A stretch of 64,000 nucleotides of DNA from Bacillaceae bacterium. GTDB taxonomy: Bacteria; Bacillota; Bacilli; JACDOE01. Under the pieces are notes generated by a model. It saw only the letters and a list, made by a program, of their open reading frames with translations. It was not told the origin of the DNA and did not search any database. The position numbers and the translations under genes are program-made. The stretch spans positions 126,457 to 190,456 of the forward strand of contig JACDOE010000003.1 in NCBI GenBank assembly GCA_017656255.1, given 5' to 3'. Positions 44,250 through 52,740 of this stretch are shown piece after piece (within the stretch, counting starts at the first letter, position 1; the number at the start of each line of letters is the position of its first letter).

Positions 44250-45149
44250 CTAATTTTCAGTTATTTCCTGAGCGGTTTTTTCGGTGATGTTCATAAATCG
44301 TTTTGTGGCAGGTGATAAAAAGCGGTTTTTCATTGTGACCAGAATAAGCCGGGTTCTTAATTTCGGGATGGACATCTCAACCAGGTGTGGCAATTCCCCT
44401 TTTAAATGCCGATACATGCCGGGAGCAAACGAGATGCCGACCCCCTTTGATACCATCTGCAGCATAGGAAGGGTCTCCGTTCCCCAGTAAACGACCTTCG
44501 GAGAGAAACCGCTTGCATGACAGGCTTCAATAATGTCATCAGAAATCCCATGTCCATAACTGGTTGCGGGCAAGATGAAATGTTCATCCCTGAGGTCAAC
44601 CAGCGAAATAAATGATTTTTTGATCAACGGATGACCGGGTGGAAGTGCGAGCAGTAAAGGTTCTGTAATCAGAGGTGTCGTGTTTAAATCTTCTGCCTGA
44701 AAAATGGTTCGGGTAATGCCGATATCCAGATTGTTATTCCGTAATTCACTTAATATATAGGAAGAATCACCTTCCTTAACCCGGGTGACGACATTGGGGG
44801 CCTCTTTCATTAACTGCCGGATCACATCCGGGATCAAAAACAGATTGGCTGATGTAATACACCCGACTCTGACGGTTCCCCGAAGCCCCCTATCTTTTTC
44901 CTTTAATTCTAAGACCAGTTCTTCGGATTTATCAAGCAGTGATTTTCCTTTTTCATACAGCAATTTACCAGTTTCTGTAATAATTAAGCGTTTTCCGTGT
45001 CGCTGGAACAGGGTAACATTCAATTCTTTTTCCAGTTTGTGAATCAGGATACTTAACGGCGGCTGAGTCATATTTAACACCCGGGCTGCCTGCGATATAC
45101 TCCCCTCTTCCACAACCTTGATAAAACAACGCAGCTTATGTAAATCCAA
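44250..45149 (-). CDS. LysR family transcriptional regulator
   Basis: A 299-residue LysR-type regulator. TTG 45149 is chosen because CAGGAGG lies eight bases upstream and the product then begins (M)DLHKLRCFIKVVEEGS, the usual LysR start; the frame extends to 45194 without a good site. DNA-binding helix: SISQAARVLNMTQPPLS. It lies between potBCD and the plus-strand polyamine operon, divergent from the latter, and probably controls one or both. Confidence 0.9.
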   Translation of the reverse strand: MDLHKLRCFIKVVEEGSISQAARVLNMTQPPLSILIHKLEKELNVTLFQRHGKRLIITETGKLLYEKGKSLLDKSEELVLELKEKDRGLRGTVRVGCITSANLFLIPDVIRQLMKEAPNVVTRVKEGDSSYILSELRNNNLDIGITRTIFQAEDLNTTPLITEPLLLALPPGHPLIKKSFISLVDLRDEHFILPATSYGHGISDDIIEACHASGFSPKVVYWGTETLPMLQMVSKGVGISFAPGMYRHLKGELPHLVEMSIPKLRTRLILVTMKNRFLSPATKRFMNITEKTAQEITEN

Positions 45150-45184
45150 ACGATCGACCTCCTGTTTTTTTACAATCACACTTT

Positions 45185-45203
45185 TATATGTCATTTACAT
45201 ATA
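45185..45203. promoter_or_regulatory. Candidate LysR operator with alternating half-sites
   Basis: TATATGT-CATTT-ACATATA (45185-45203) followed by another TATATGT at 45210-45217. These repeated half-sites lie between the LysR start and the divergent promoter at 45237-45266. Confidence 0.5.
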
Positions 45204-45236
45204 TAATTTTTATATGTTTATTATACACGATATATA

Positions 45237-45266
45237 TTGGACTATTATAAAAAATCTAAATATACT
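45237..45266 (+). promoter_or_regulatory. Putative sigma-A promoter of the plus-strand polyamine operon
   Basis: TTGGAC (45237-45242), 18-base spacer, TATACT (45261-45266), 31 bases before the start codon of the nitrilase pseudogene. Confidence 0.55.
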
Positions 45267-45297
45267 GATTTTAATAGTGTGTTCAGGAGGTTGAAGC

Positions 45298-46222
45298 GTG
45301 TTGAATATAAAAGTTGCCGCCATCCAATATCCATTAAAAGATATTTCCGACACGGACGCATTCAAAAAACAAGTCTCGCAATATGTGAACGACGCTATGA
45401 CCCAGAAAGCGGACTTCATCGTGTTTCCGGAATTTGTTACGCTTCAGCTTGCCTCTATGATGCACCATGACTCGGTAACAGCGAAAACCACGATCCGAAA
45501 AATCAATGCATACACACCGTTTATACTGGAGTTGTTTTCAGATTTAAGCCGATCCCACCAGGTTCATATCATATCCGACCACCCATATTGTCAGGGAAGC
45601 AACCGGACAGTATGTCAATCGTGCCTACCTTTTTTATCCGGACGGGCATTATGAAAGCCAGGATAAAATTCATCTGACACAATGGGAAAAAACAGAATGG
45701 GAGCTGAGCCCGGGAAAACAGCTGGTCATCATGAACACATTCGCCGGCAAGGTCGCCCTCCTGACCTGCTTCGACATTGAATTTCCCGAGTTGTCCAGAC
45801 TGGCGATGGAACAGGGGGTTAACATGATATTCTGTCCCTCCTGTACCACTTCAGAACATGGCTTGCACCGTGTCAATCGATGCGCCCGCGCCAGAGCAAT
45901 CGAAAACCAGGTTTTTGTTATCACCGCCGGGCTGACGGGCGGATTGCACCGTTTTCCCGATCTCGTTGAAAACCATGCTTACAGCGGGATCTATTCGCCC
46001 TGTGATGCTTTCTTCAGCGTAGATGGTGTCATTGCCGAAGGTGTTTACAATCGTGATATGATTCTATATGGGAATCTTGACCTGAAAGCCCTGAAACAGT
46101 CCAGAGAAACCGTCACGCCGCTTTCATCCCCATTAATAAACTGCCGGCGGCAGGATTTATATACGGTACAAATCAATAAACAAGACCTGATTCAGAATAG
46201 GAGGAAGATGTCATGGACTTAA
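45298..46222 (+). pseudogene. Frameshifted carbon-nitrogen hydrolase (nitrilase superfamily)
   Basis: Two frames together make one nitrilase-superfamily hydrolase. Frame 1 from GTG 45298 (GGAGG upstream) holds the catalytic Glu in IVFPEFVTLQL; frame 2 holds the Lys in QDKIHLTQW and the Cys in LLTCFDIEFPELS. The frames switch around 45575-45595, where one extra base (or two missing) breaks the reading frame after the segment HQVHIIS. The total of 925 bases is one more than a multiple of three. It is the first gene of the plus-strand operon. A true mutation or a sequencing error are both possible; a repaired protein would be about 308 residues and resembles the C-terminal half of the gene at 49742. 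Confidence 0.88.
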
Positions 46223-47493
46223 TATCCGTCTGGGAAGCCACTGCCAATGAAATCAAAAAAAGACCCGCCCTTATGGGAGACGAGCACAGTGATGTTGTCA
46301 TTATCGGGGGTGGTTATACCGGACTTTCCACCGCCTACCATCTTCAAAAAAAGGGCGTTAAAACGATTGTCCTGGAGCAGAAAAAAGTGGGATTCGGCGG
46401 CAGTGGCCGAAATGGCGGCCAGGTACTGACCGGCTTTATTCACAAAATGAGTGATTTAAAGAAAAGCAAGGGGCTGGAAACGGCCAGAAAAATGCTGAAA
46501 ATGTCACTCGATTCGATTGATCTCATTTCTGATATTATTAAGGAGAACAACATTTCCTGTGATTTTCACCGCAACGGCCAGATCATTGCCGCCTACAAGG
46601 AATCGCATCTCGACCACTTAAAAAAAGAACAGGAAGTCCTGAAACGGGATTTCGATTATGAGGTCACCATTCTGGATGCGGACGAGGTGCCGACAGAACT
46701 GGAAACCCGTTTTTACAAAGGGGCCTACATTGATACAAACAGCGCCATGTTTCACCCCTACAACTATGCACTCGGGCTTGCTGAGGCGGTGGAGCGAAAC
46801 GGCGGAACCATCTACGAAAAAACAGAAGCTTTGAAAATCGAACGAAACGCGCAGAACAAAGTGATCGTCACCACAGACAACGGAAACGTGATTGCCGATG
46901 AAATCGTGATCGCCACCAATGCCTACACCACTGAAAAACTGCACCGTACCATTGCACGAACGATCATTCCGATCGACAGTATCATGATCGCAACGGAACC
47001 TCTGCCGCAGGAACTGGTAGAAACCCTGATCAAAAAGAACCGGGCGGTGGAAGATTCCAAAAACCTGTTATATTACTTCAAGCGAACGGGTGACAACCGG
47101 ATTGTGTTCGGCGGATCAGGACGTTCAGCCAACAGGCGGGATGAAAATCGGCTGTTTGACAATCTTCATGCCGGAATGCTTCGTGTCTTTCCGCAATTGC
47201 AGGATGCCCGCATCGAATATCGCTGGGGAGGCAAAGTCGGGTTTACCCGCGAATTTCTTCCCTATATCGGGCAACTGGAGGACGGCACCTATTTTGCCTA
47301 TGGCTATGCCGGTCACGGGGCATCGATGTCAACCCTGTTGGGAAAGGTGATCGCGGAGAAAATCACCCGCAATCAACCGGAACCCAATCCGCTGGAGGTG
47401 GATGAACTCCGTCCCATCCCGTTTCACAGCCAGCATGCGCGGATCGTCAGCCTGATGAAATATTATTACAAGTTTCTTGATTCTATATCCTGA
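46213..47493 (+). CDS. FAD-dependent amine oxidoreductase (PuuB/DAO family)
   Basis: A 426-residue DAO-fold flavoenzyme. The Rossmann motif is DVVIIGGGYTGLSTAYHLQK, followed by SGRNGGQVLTGF, and near the C-terminus RWGGKVGFTREFLPYIG and GYAGHGASMSTLLGK. This pattern is close to gamma-glutamylputrescine oxidase PuuB, which oxidises an amine to an aldehyde with H2O2 release. No PuuA-type glutamylputrescine synthetase is in the window, so a different acylated or free amine may be the substrate. It overlaps the nitrilase pseudogene end by 10 bases. Confidence 0.85.
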   Translation: MDLISVWEATANEIKKRPALMGDEHSDVVIIGGGYTGLSTAYHLQKKGVKTIVLEQKKVGFGGSGRNGGQVLTGFIHKMSDLKKSKGLETARKMLKMSLDSIDLISDIIKENNISCDFHRNGQIIAAYKESHLDHLKKEQEVLKRDFDYEVTILDADEVPTELETRFYKGAYIDTNSAMFHPYNYALGLAEAVERNGGTIYEKTEALKIERNAQNKVIVTTDNGNVIADEIVIATNAYTTEKLHRTIARTIIPIDSIMIATEPLPQELVETLIKKNRAVEDSKNLLYYFKRTGDNRIVFGGSGRSANRRDENRLFDNLHAGMLRVFPQLQDARIEYRWGGKVGFTREFLPYIGQLEDGTYFAYGYAGHGASMSTLLGKVIAEKITRNQPEPNPLEVDELRPIPFHSQHARIVSLMKYYYKFLDSIS

Positions 47494-47535
47494 TAGATTC
47501 TTAGAATTAAGGTTCATGGAAGGGAGAATTGCAAG

Positions 47536-48609
47536 ATGGATGACATGATGGTGGAACTTAAAAATGTCGTGAAAAAATTCGGGGATCAAACGGCTGTCAA
47601 CAACGTATCTATGACTGTAAAAAGAGGTGAATTCCTCACCCTTCTGGGCCCGAGCGGATGCGGGAAAACCACGACCCTGCGCATGATCGCCGGTTTTGAA
47701 AGAAGCACCTCCGGTGAAATCATCATCGACGGTAAAAACGTGGAGTCCCAGCACCCCCATGAACGTGATGTCAATACGGTATTCCAGAGTTATGCCCTTT
47801 TTCCCCATATGACCGTCGCCGATAACATTGCGTTCGGTTTGAAAATGAAAAAGAAGAAAAAAGCTGAAATCCGGGAAGAAGTGGATAAAGCACTCAGACT
47901 TGTTCAACTGGAAGGGTACGGGAACCGAAAGCCCGATCAATTGAGCGGCGGACAGAAACAAAGGGTGGCCATTGCCCGGGCTCTGGTCAACAACCCGAAA
48001 GTGTTGTTGCTGGATGAACCGCTGGGTGCCCTGGATTTAAAGCTGAGAAAACAGATGCAGATCGAACTCAAGCACCTGCAACAGCGCCTCGGGATCACCT
48101 TTATCTATGTCACGCACGATCAGGAAGAGGCCCTGACCATGTCCGACCGGATCGCCGTAATGAATAACGGGGTACTGGAACAGATCGGTACCGCCCGAGA
48201 CGTCTATGAAAAACCGAAAACCCGGTTTGTCGCTGATTTTATCGGGGAAACCAACCTGTTTGACGGAACCGTCGTCCGAAATTCGGAGTCAGAGGTGATT
48301 GCCCGCATCGAAGACACCGAGATGCCAATCAAACACGTTGATGGGCTTTCTGAAAACACTTCGTTCTCCCTGACCGTTCGCCCGGAACTGGCCTGGCTGG
48401 AAGATCTGAACAGCAATCACACCCCGTCACTCACCGGCCGATTCGTTGAAAACATCTACATCGGGTCCGTCGTCAAAGCCGTCGTGGAACTGCCGGGCGG
48501 GAAAAAAGTGGTGGTTAACGAATCCCCCATGAACGCTACATCACTGAAAGTGGGCGATCAGGTCAAAGTCTGCTGGGACAAAGAGAAGGCTGAAGTATTG
48601 AAGTCGTAA
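47536..48609 (+). CDS. potA: Spermidine/putrescine ABC transporter ATP-binding protein PotA
   Basis: The ATPase of the PotABCD importer, 357 residues: Walker A LLGPSGCGKTTTLRM, Q-loop VFQSYALFPHM, signature LSGGQKQRVAIARAL, Walker B VLLLDEPLGALD and H-loop VTHDQEEA, then a C-terminal TOBE domain (FSLTVRPELAWLED onward). It lies within the plus-strand operon, separate from its permeases and binding protein (41145-44083, minus), with the LysR gene between the two halves. Confidence 0.93.
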   Translation: MDDMMVELKNVVKKFGDQTAVNNVSMTVKRGEFLTLLGPSGCGKTTTLRMIAGFERSTSGEIIIDGKNVESQHPHERDVNTVFQSYALFPHMTVADNIAFGLKMKKKKKAEIREEVDKALRLVQLEGYGNRKPDQLSGGQKQRVAIARALVNNPKVLLLDEPLGALDLKLRKQMQIELKHLQQRLGITFIYVTHDQEEALTMSDRIAVMNNGVLEQIGTARDVYEKPKTRFVADFIGETNLFDGTVVRNSESEVIARIEDTEMPIKHVDGLSENTSFSLTVRPELAWLEDLNSNHTPSLTGRFVENIYIGSVVKAVVELPGGKKVVVNESPMNATSLKVGDQVKVCWDKEKAEVLKS

Positions 48610-48633
48610 TCTGAATCGAAAGGGATTGTAAAC

Positions 48634-49722
48634 ATGATTAAAAGATTAAAACTGACAGGTTCCTATCGGGAGATCGGCCGTGTACACGGTCAATCCGGAA
48701 AGCAGGAAATCTTGCAAAGTCTCAAAACTTATGAAGACATGTTCTTTCATTTCAGTAAGATTGACTGGAAAAAAGCCCGTGAACAGGCATTGATTCACGT
48801 GGACGCCATTGAGAATTATGATCCGGATATGCTAGAAGAAATGCAGGGCATCGCCGAAGGGGCCGGTGTGGATTTTGAGGACATTCTGGTATTGAATGCC
48901 CGAAGTGAGATCGCCCTCGCCAATTATGAAACCAGCGGCGTCAACTATACGGATGGATGCACGGCCATCGGCGTCGCTCCACCGATATCCGATGACACGA
49001 TCATCGGCCAAAACTGGGACTGGAAAGCGTCCCAGAGTCAAAGCCTGCTGTTTCTGGAAATCGAACAAAAAGGAAAACCGGCCGTTAAAATGGTAACGGA
49101 AGGCGGTATTATCGGAAAAATCGGGTTTAATACCGCCGGTGTCGGGGTCTGTTTAAACGCATTGCTTACCAACAAAAAAACGGACCAGGTTCCCATCCAC
49201 CTCGGTTTAAGAGGGGTGCTGAACGCCGAATCGTTTGAGGAAGCCGTCACCCGGATCGATGGCGGACAGATGGCTTCGACAGCCAACTTTCTGGTCGCCG
49301 GTGATCACACCCGGGAAGAAAACCGGGTCGCCAATATTGAAGTCTCACCATTCGGGATCGATGTCATGAGCGCCACGGATGGGTGGATCACCCATACCAA
49401 TCATGTCTGTTCCCTCGAAATCATCAAACATGTTGAAGACCGCAATGAATACAAATTTGAAGACTCCATGGTCCGCAACAAACGGGCCACACAACTGGTG
49501 TCAGAAATAGTCGGGAAGCAGGAAAAGATTGATGAAGACCATTTTAAAACATGGTTTTCCGATACGTATAACTATCCCAATTCCATCAGCCATTATGAAA
49601 ATAAAAAAGCACCGGAATACCGCCGAATGGAAACCATTTTTTCCATCATCATGAATCTGACGAAACAAAAAATGCTTCTATGTGTGGGCAAACCCTCTGA
49701 GAATCCCTACGTAGAAGTCTAA
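48634..49722 (+). CDS. C45 family autoproteolytic acyltransferase/hydrolase
   Basis: A 362-residue Ntn-hydrolase of peptidase family C45, relatives of isopenicillin N acyltransferase. The autoprocessing site is visible: YTDGCTAIGVAP, where the Cys becomes the N-terminal nucleophile, followed by IIGQNWDWKASQ. The N-terminal ~100-residue pro-part has GRVHGQSGKQEI and EGAGVDFEDILVLNARSE. Such enzymes hydrolyse or make amides of small acyl groups; here, inside a polyamine transport/oxidation operon, an N-acyl-polyamine or related amide is a plausible substrate. Confidence 0.85.
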   Translation: MIKRLKLTGSYREIGRVHGQSGKQEILQSLKTYEDMFFHFSKIDWKKAREQALIHVDAIENYDPDMLEEMQGIAEGAGVDFEDILVLNARSEIALANYETSGVNYTDGCTAIGVAPPISDDTIIGQNWDWKASQSQSLLFLEIEQKGKPAVKMVTEGGIIGKIGFNTAGVGVCLNALLTNKKTDQVPIHLGLRGVLNAESFEEAVTRIDGGQMASTANFLVAGDHTREENRVANIEVSPFGIDVMSATDGWITHTNHVCSLEIIKHVEDRNEYKFEDSMVRNKRATQLVSEIVGKQEKIDEDHFKTWFSDTYNYPNSISHYENKKAPEYRRMETIFSIIMNLTKQKMLLCVGKPSENPYVEV

Positions 49723-49741
49723 GAGAAAAGGAAGGATACAG

Positions 49742-51283
49742 ATGGCATCAAAAATCGATTTATCCAGGTTTGAGAAGAAAATTATTTTGCGTAACATCAA
49801 GCCGGAAGATATCGATGACATTATCGCACTGAACAAAGTCTGTTTTCCCAATATGGAAACCTGGAAACGGGAAGAGTTGGAAAGTCACTTGAAACATTTT
49901 CCGGAAGGCCAGTTTTGCGTGGAGTACGACGGCAAAATTATCGGGTCCAGTTCCAGTTTGATTGTGGATTTTGATGAATATGACGATCAGCATTCCTATA
50001 ATGAAATTACCGACAATGGTTATATTCGGAACCATGACCCGGAAGGCCAGAATCTGTACGGCATCGAAGTAATGGTGCACCCGGATTATCGTCGGATGAA
50101 GATCGGGAAAAGGCTGTACGAGGCGAGGAAGGATCTCTGCCGCCGGCTGAATCTCAAAAGTATCATCATCGGCGGGCGTATTCCCAACTATCATAAATAT
50201 GCGGATCGGATGTCACCGAGGGAATACGTGGAGGAAGTGATGAAACAGAATATCTACGACCCGGTACTCACCTTTCAGATGATGAACGGGTTTGTGCTGA
50301 AACGCATTCTGATCAACTATCTGGACGACGATGCCGCGTCCCACAAGTTCGCTACCTTGATGGAATGGCATAACCCGGATTATCTGCCCAAGCCGCGACG
50401 CCACTATCGTCGCTCGCTTCCGGTGCGAATTTCTGTCGTACAGTATATGCTAAAAAAAATCAAGTCGTTTGAAGATTTTGCGACTCAGTGTGAATACTTT
50501 ATTGATGCCAGTGCCAACTACCGTTCCGATTTTGCCGTATTTCCGGAATCCTTCACCATGCAGTTGCTCTCGTTTCTTGAGGAGCAGATTCCCAGCAAGC
50601 AGATCAAAAAGCTGGCTGAGTTTACGGAAGATTATATCAATTTGTTCACGGAGCTTGCGGTCAGGTACAACATTAACATCATCGGAGGATCCACGTTTGT
50701 GGAAGAGGATAACTCCATTTACAATGTGGCCTACCTGTTCAGACGGGACGGTACCATTGCCCGCCAGTACAAACTTCACATTACCACGGATGAAAAACGG
50801 TGGTGGGGGATCCAGCCCGGGGATAAACTGAATGTGTTTGATACGGATTGCGGTAAAATCGCCATTCTGACCAGTTATGACATTCAATTTCCGGAACTGG
50901 CGAGAATCGCCGTGGATAAAGGTGCCCAGATCCTGTTTACACCGTTCAGCGTGGAGGATCAGCAGGGATACCTGCGTGTTCGTTACTGTTCCCAGGCCAG
51001 AGCCGTGGAAAATCAGGTCTACACCGTGATTGCAGGGACCGTCGGAAATCTGACCCATGTACCGCATGTGGATGTACAGTACGCTCAATCCGGGATCTTC
51101 TCTCCTTCTGACTTCGCTTTTTCCAGTAACGGGGTCGTGGGGGAATGCAGCGCCAACATTGAAACGATTGTGGTGGGAGAAGTGGATCTGGAAGTGCTCC
51201 GACGCAACCGGAACGTAGGAACGGTGACACCATTGAAGGATCGGCGGACGGATTATTATCGGATTGTGACCGATGAGAAATAA
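49742..51283 (+). CDS. GNAT-nitrilase fusion protein (YhcX-like)
   Basis: A 513-residue fusion like B. subtilis YhcX. The N-terminal ~200 residues are a GNAT domain (LYGIEVMVHPDYRRMKIGKRLYEARK); the C-terminal ~290 residues are a nitrilase-superfamily amidase with Glu in FAVFPESFTMQLL, Lys in RQYKLHITTDE and Cys replaced in the usual position: the motif reads ILTSYDIQFPELA, where the broken paralogue has LTCFDIEFPELS. So the nucleophile Cys appears to be Ser here. The protein may acetylate and then handle the amide, or the second domain may have a binding role. It is the last gene of the operon and is followed by a terminator. Confidence 0.85.
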   Translation: MASKIDLSRFEKKIILRNIKPEDIDDIIALNKVCFPNMETWKREELESHLKHFPEGQFCVEYDGKIIGSSSSLIVDFDEYDDQHSYNEITDNGYIRNHDPEGQNLYGIEVMVHPDYRRMKIGKRLYEARKDLCRRLNLKSIIIGGRIPNYHKYADRMSPREYVEEVMKQNIYDPVLTFQMMNGFVLKRILINYLDDDAASHKFATLMEWHNPDYLPKPRRHYRRSLPVRISVVQYMLKKIKSFEDFATQCEYFIDASANYRSDFAVFPESFTMQLLSFLEEQIPSKQIKKLAEFTEDYINLFTELAVRYNINIIGGSTFVEEDNSIYNVAYLFRRDGTIARQYKLHITTDEKRWWGIQPGDKLNVFDTDCGKIAILTSYDIQFPELARIAVDKGAQILFTPFSVEDQQGYLRVRYCSQARAVENQVYTVIAGTVGNLTHVPHVDVQYAQSGIFSPSDFAFSSNGVVGECSANIETIVVGEVDLEVLRRNRNVGTVTPLKDRRTDYYRIVTDEK

Positions 51284-51306
51284 GGCCCGTTTTTTTATCA
51301 CATATA

Positions 51307-51338
51307 GAAAACGAGCTTGATTTCTTAAGCTCGTTTTC
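51307..51338 (+). terminator. Intrinsic terminator of the plus-strand polyamine operon
   Basis: GAAAACGAGCTT (51307-51318) with AAGCTCGTTTTC (51327-51338), flanked by T-rich sequence. Confidence 0.85.
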
Positions 51339-51383
51339 TTTACTATCGCCTCTGTTAACACAAAAAGATTCAATTTGAAACTG

Positions 51384-51908
51384 TTAATGGACCAAACCAG
51401 AAGGAAAATGGATATCTTTTTTAAGCCCTTTATCTTGAATTTCTCGATGTATTGTAAAATAAACATCTCGGAATTTATTGGGGTCTTTCAAGTTCACTTT
51501 ATTGATATATTTATTATAGATTTTCAGGATATGTTGTATTTGTTTTAATTCGGTCTCGTTCCCTGAATAGTATGCTTGTGCTAAAATTGATTTTATCTCA
51601 TATGGGATAGCTTGATAGACATCCACATTGTTTTTTGTAGAATATTTTCTATCAATATATCCTAAAAAGACAGCAACTTGTTCAGCATTTTCCAATCCTG
51701 AAAAGGCTGCAACCATATACTGAAGTTTTCGGTTTTGTTCTTCAGTTTCAAGAGAGGTTTTCAAAGCACCTTCGACTCGTTTCATTTCTTCTTCATACCT
51801 GGAAAACAAAATTGTTAGTTGATCCTCTTTCTTTTCTACCAAATAGATATTAAACCCAACACTAATTAGCAGTAGAGTGACTAATATTAATTTTATTGCC
51901 TTTATCAT
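51384..51908 (-). CDS. Membrane-anchored protein of unknown function
   Basis: A 174-residue protein starting at ATG 51908 (GAGGGAAG eight bases upstream). One N-terminal membrane helix (IKLILVTLLLISVGFNIYLV) is followed by a charged helical domain with a coiled-coil-like region (FSRYEEEMKRVEGALKTSLE) and further helices to the end. I recognise no family. Its codon use is AT-richer than the neighbours, which suggests later acquisition. Confidence 0.7.
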   Translation of the reverse strand: MIKAIKLILVTLLLISVGFNIYLVEKKEDQLTILFSRYEEEMKRVEGALKTSLETEEQNRKLQYMVAAFSGLENAEQVAVFLGYIDRKYSTKNNVDVYQAIPYEIKSILAQAYYSGNETELKQIQHILKIYNKYINKVNLKDPNKFRDVYFTIHREIQDKGLKKDIHFPSGLVH

Positions 51909-51961
51909 CTTATACACTTCCCTCAACCATGTCGTATGTTCATTAGTTTAGCATTAAGTTT

Positions 51962-52408
51962 TTACCGGGCTTTTTCACATTCTGACGGCTCACTCTTTTT
52001 GTGAAAACTGTCTACGAGTACAAACCCGGTGATGATACTGGTGATAATGCTATACCTTAAATCAGCAACCAGATAGAACATAAAAGACGGTAACTGATTA
52101 AACGGCGGCTGATGAGAATAGGGATATAACGGATAAAACGTCAGATACAATAGGGGGAAGCCGGTCAACACCAGTTTGTGGACATTGATTTTCCACTTCC
52201 CGGACTGGTTAAATGCTATGATGAGCCGGGGTAATCCCAGATAGATACCCACCGGAATATAGAGTATCAGGATATAAATGATCCAGGAAGACCCGAACGT
52301 TTCACTCATCATCTGTTCAAAATACGCATGGGCTTTGCTTACTGATGCCAGTAAAATCAGAAGACTCAGTGTATAGGTGAGGTAGACCAAACTTTTTTTA
52401 ACATTCAA
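51962..52408 (-). CDS. Four-helix membrane protein of unknown function
   Basis: TTG 52408 has GGGAGAGG at good spacing and gives 148 residues; ATG 52429 is in frame upstream but lies on that site. Hydrophobic helices: SLVYLTYTLSLLILLASV, WIIYILILYIPVGIYLGL, VLTGFPLLYLTFYPLY, and a last one around YSIITSIITGFVLVD. Proline and tyrosine are frequent in the loop LYPYSHQPPFNQLP. No family recognised. Confidence 0.65.
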   Translation of the reverse strand: MNVKKSLVYLTYTLSLLILLASVSKAHAYFEQMMSETFGSSWIIYILILYIPVGIYLGLPRLIIAFNQSGKWKINVHKLVLTGFPLLYLTFYPLYPYSHQPPFNQLPSFMFYLVADLRYSIITSIITGFVLVDSFHKKSEPSECEKAR

Positions 52409-52498
52409 TAAAGACCTCTCCCTCGTCATAATTTGTTTATTTTATGGTACTACGCTATTCCTAAGATTTTTCCAACAGAAACATCTTTCACAAATGGG

Positions 52499-52538
52499 TT
52501 CTGTTACATCCATACTCATCGGTATGGATGTAACAGAA
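52499..52538. repeat. Perfect 17-bp inverted repeat, hairpin of unknown role
   Basis: TTCTGTTACATCCATAC (52499-52515) and GTATGGATGTAACAGAA (52522-52538) are exact complements around TCATCG. No T-run follows on either strand. It lies upstream of the membrane protein gene at 51962-52408 in an otherwise plain intergenic region. Confidence 0.75.
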
Positions 52539-52628
52539 AGAAGTGTGGAAATGCCAGCATCAAGTAGTGTACATTTTGAGGTTTTTTTACCATTTTATAA
52601 CTTCTTAACATGTTTATCCCAAAAAAAT

Positions 52629-52682
52629 TAAAGAGGCAACACACATGGAATGACTCATCAACCATGTATTCGCCTCTTTTTT
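52629..52682. terminator. Terminator downstream of the EamA gene
   Basis: AAAGAGGC (52630-52637) with GCCTCTTT (52672-52679) and an inner CATGG/CCATG pair; A- and T-runs flank the stem, so it works on the minus strand for the EamA-regulator transcript. Confidence 0.75.
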
Positions 52683-52740
52683 AATGTAAACCTGCCGCCA
52701 TCACGGCGGGGCCGGGATTCACCTCCCCGTCTTGACAGGT
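52681..52740. other. Structured element overlapping the EamA 3' end, second similar copy
   Basis: CCGCC-ATCA-CGGCGG hairpin, then CCGGGATTCACC and CCCCGTC, similar to the segment at 41028-41105. The EamA reading frame ends inside it, so the last few codons appear to come from the element. Origin as an IS200/IS605-type end is a guess. Confidence 0.35.

Noticed and set aside
50450-51466. 338-residue minus-strand frame opposite the GNAT-nitrilase gene
   Set aside because: It is the antisense shadow of a clear coding gene and has no recognisable motifs.
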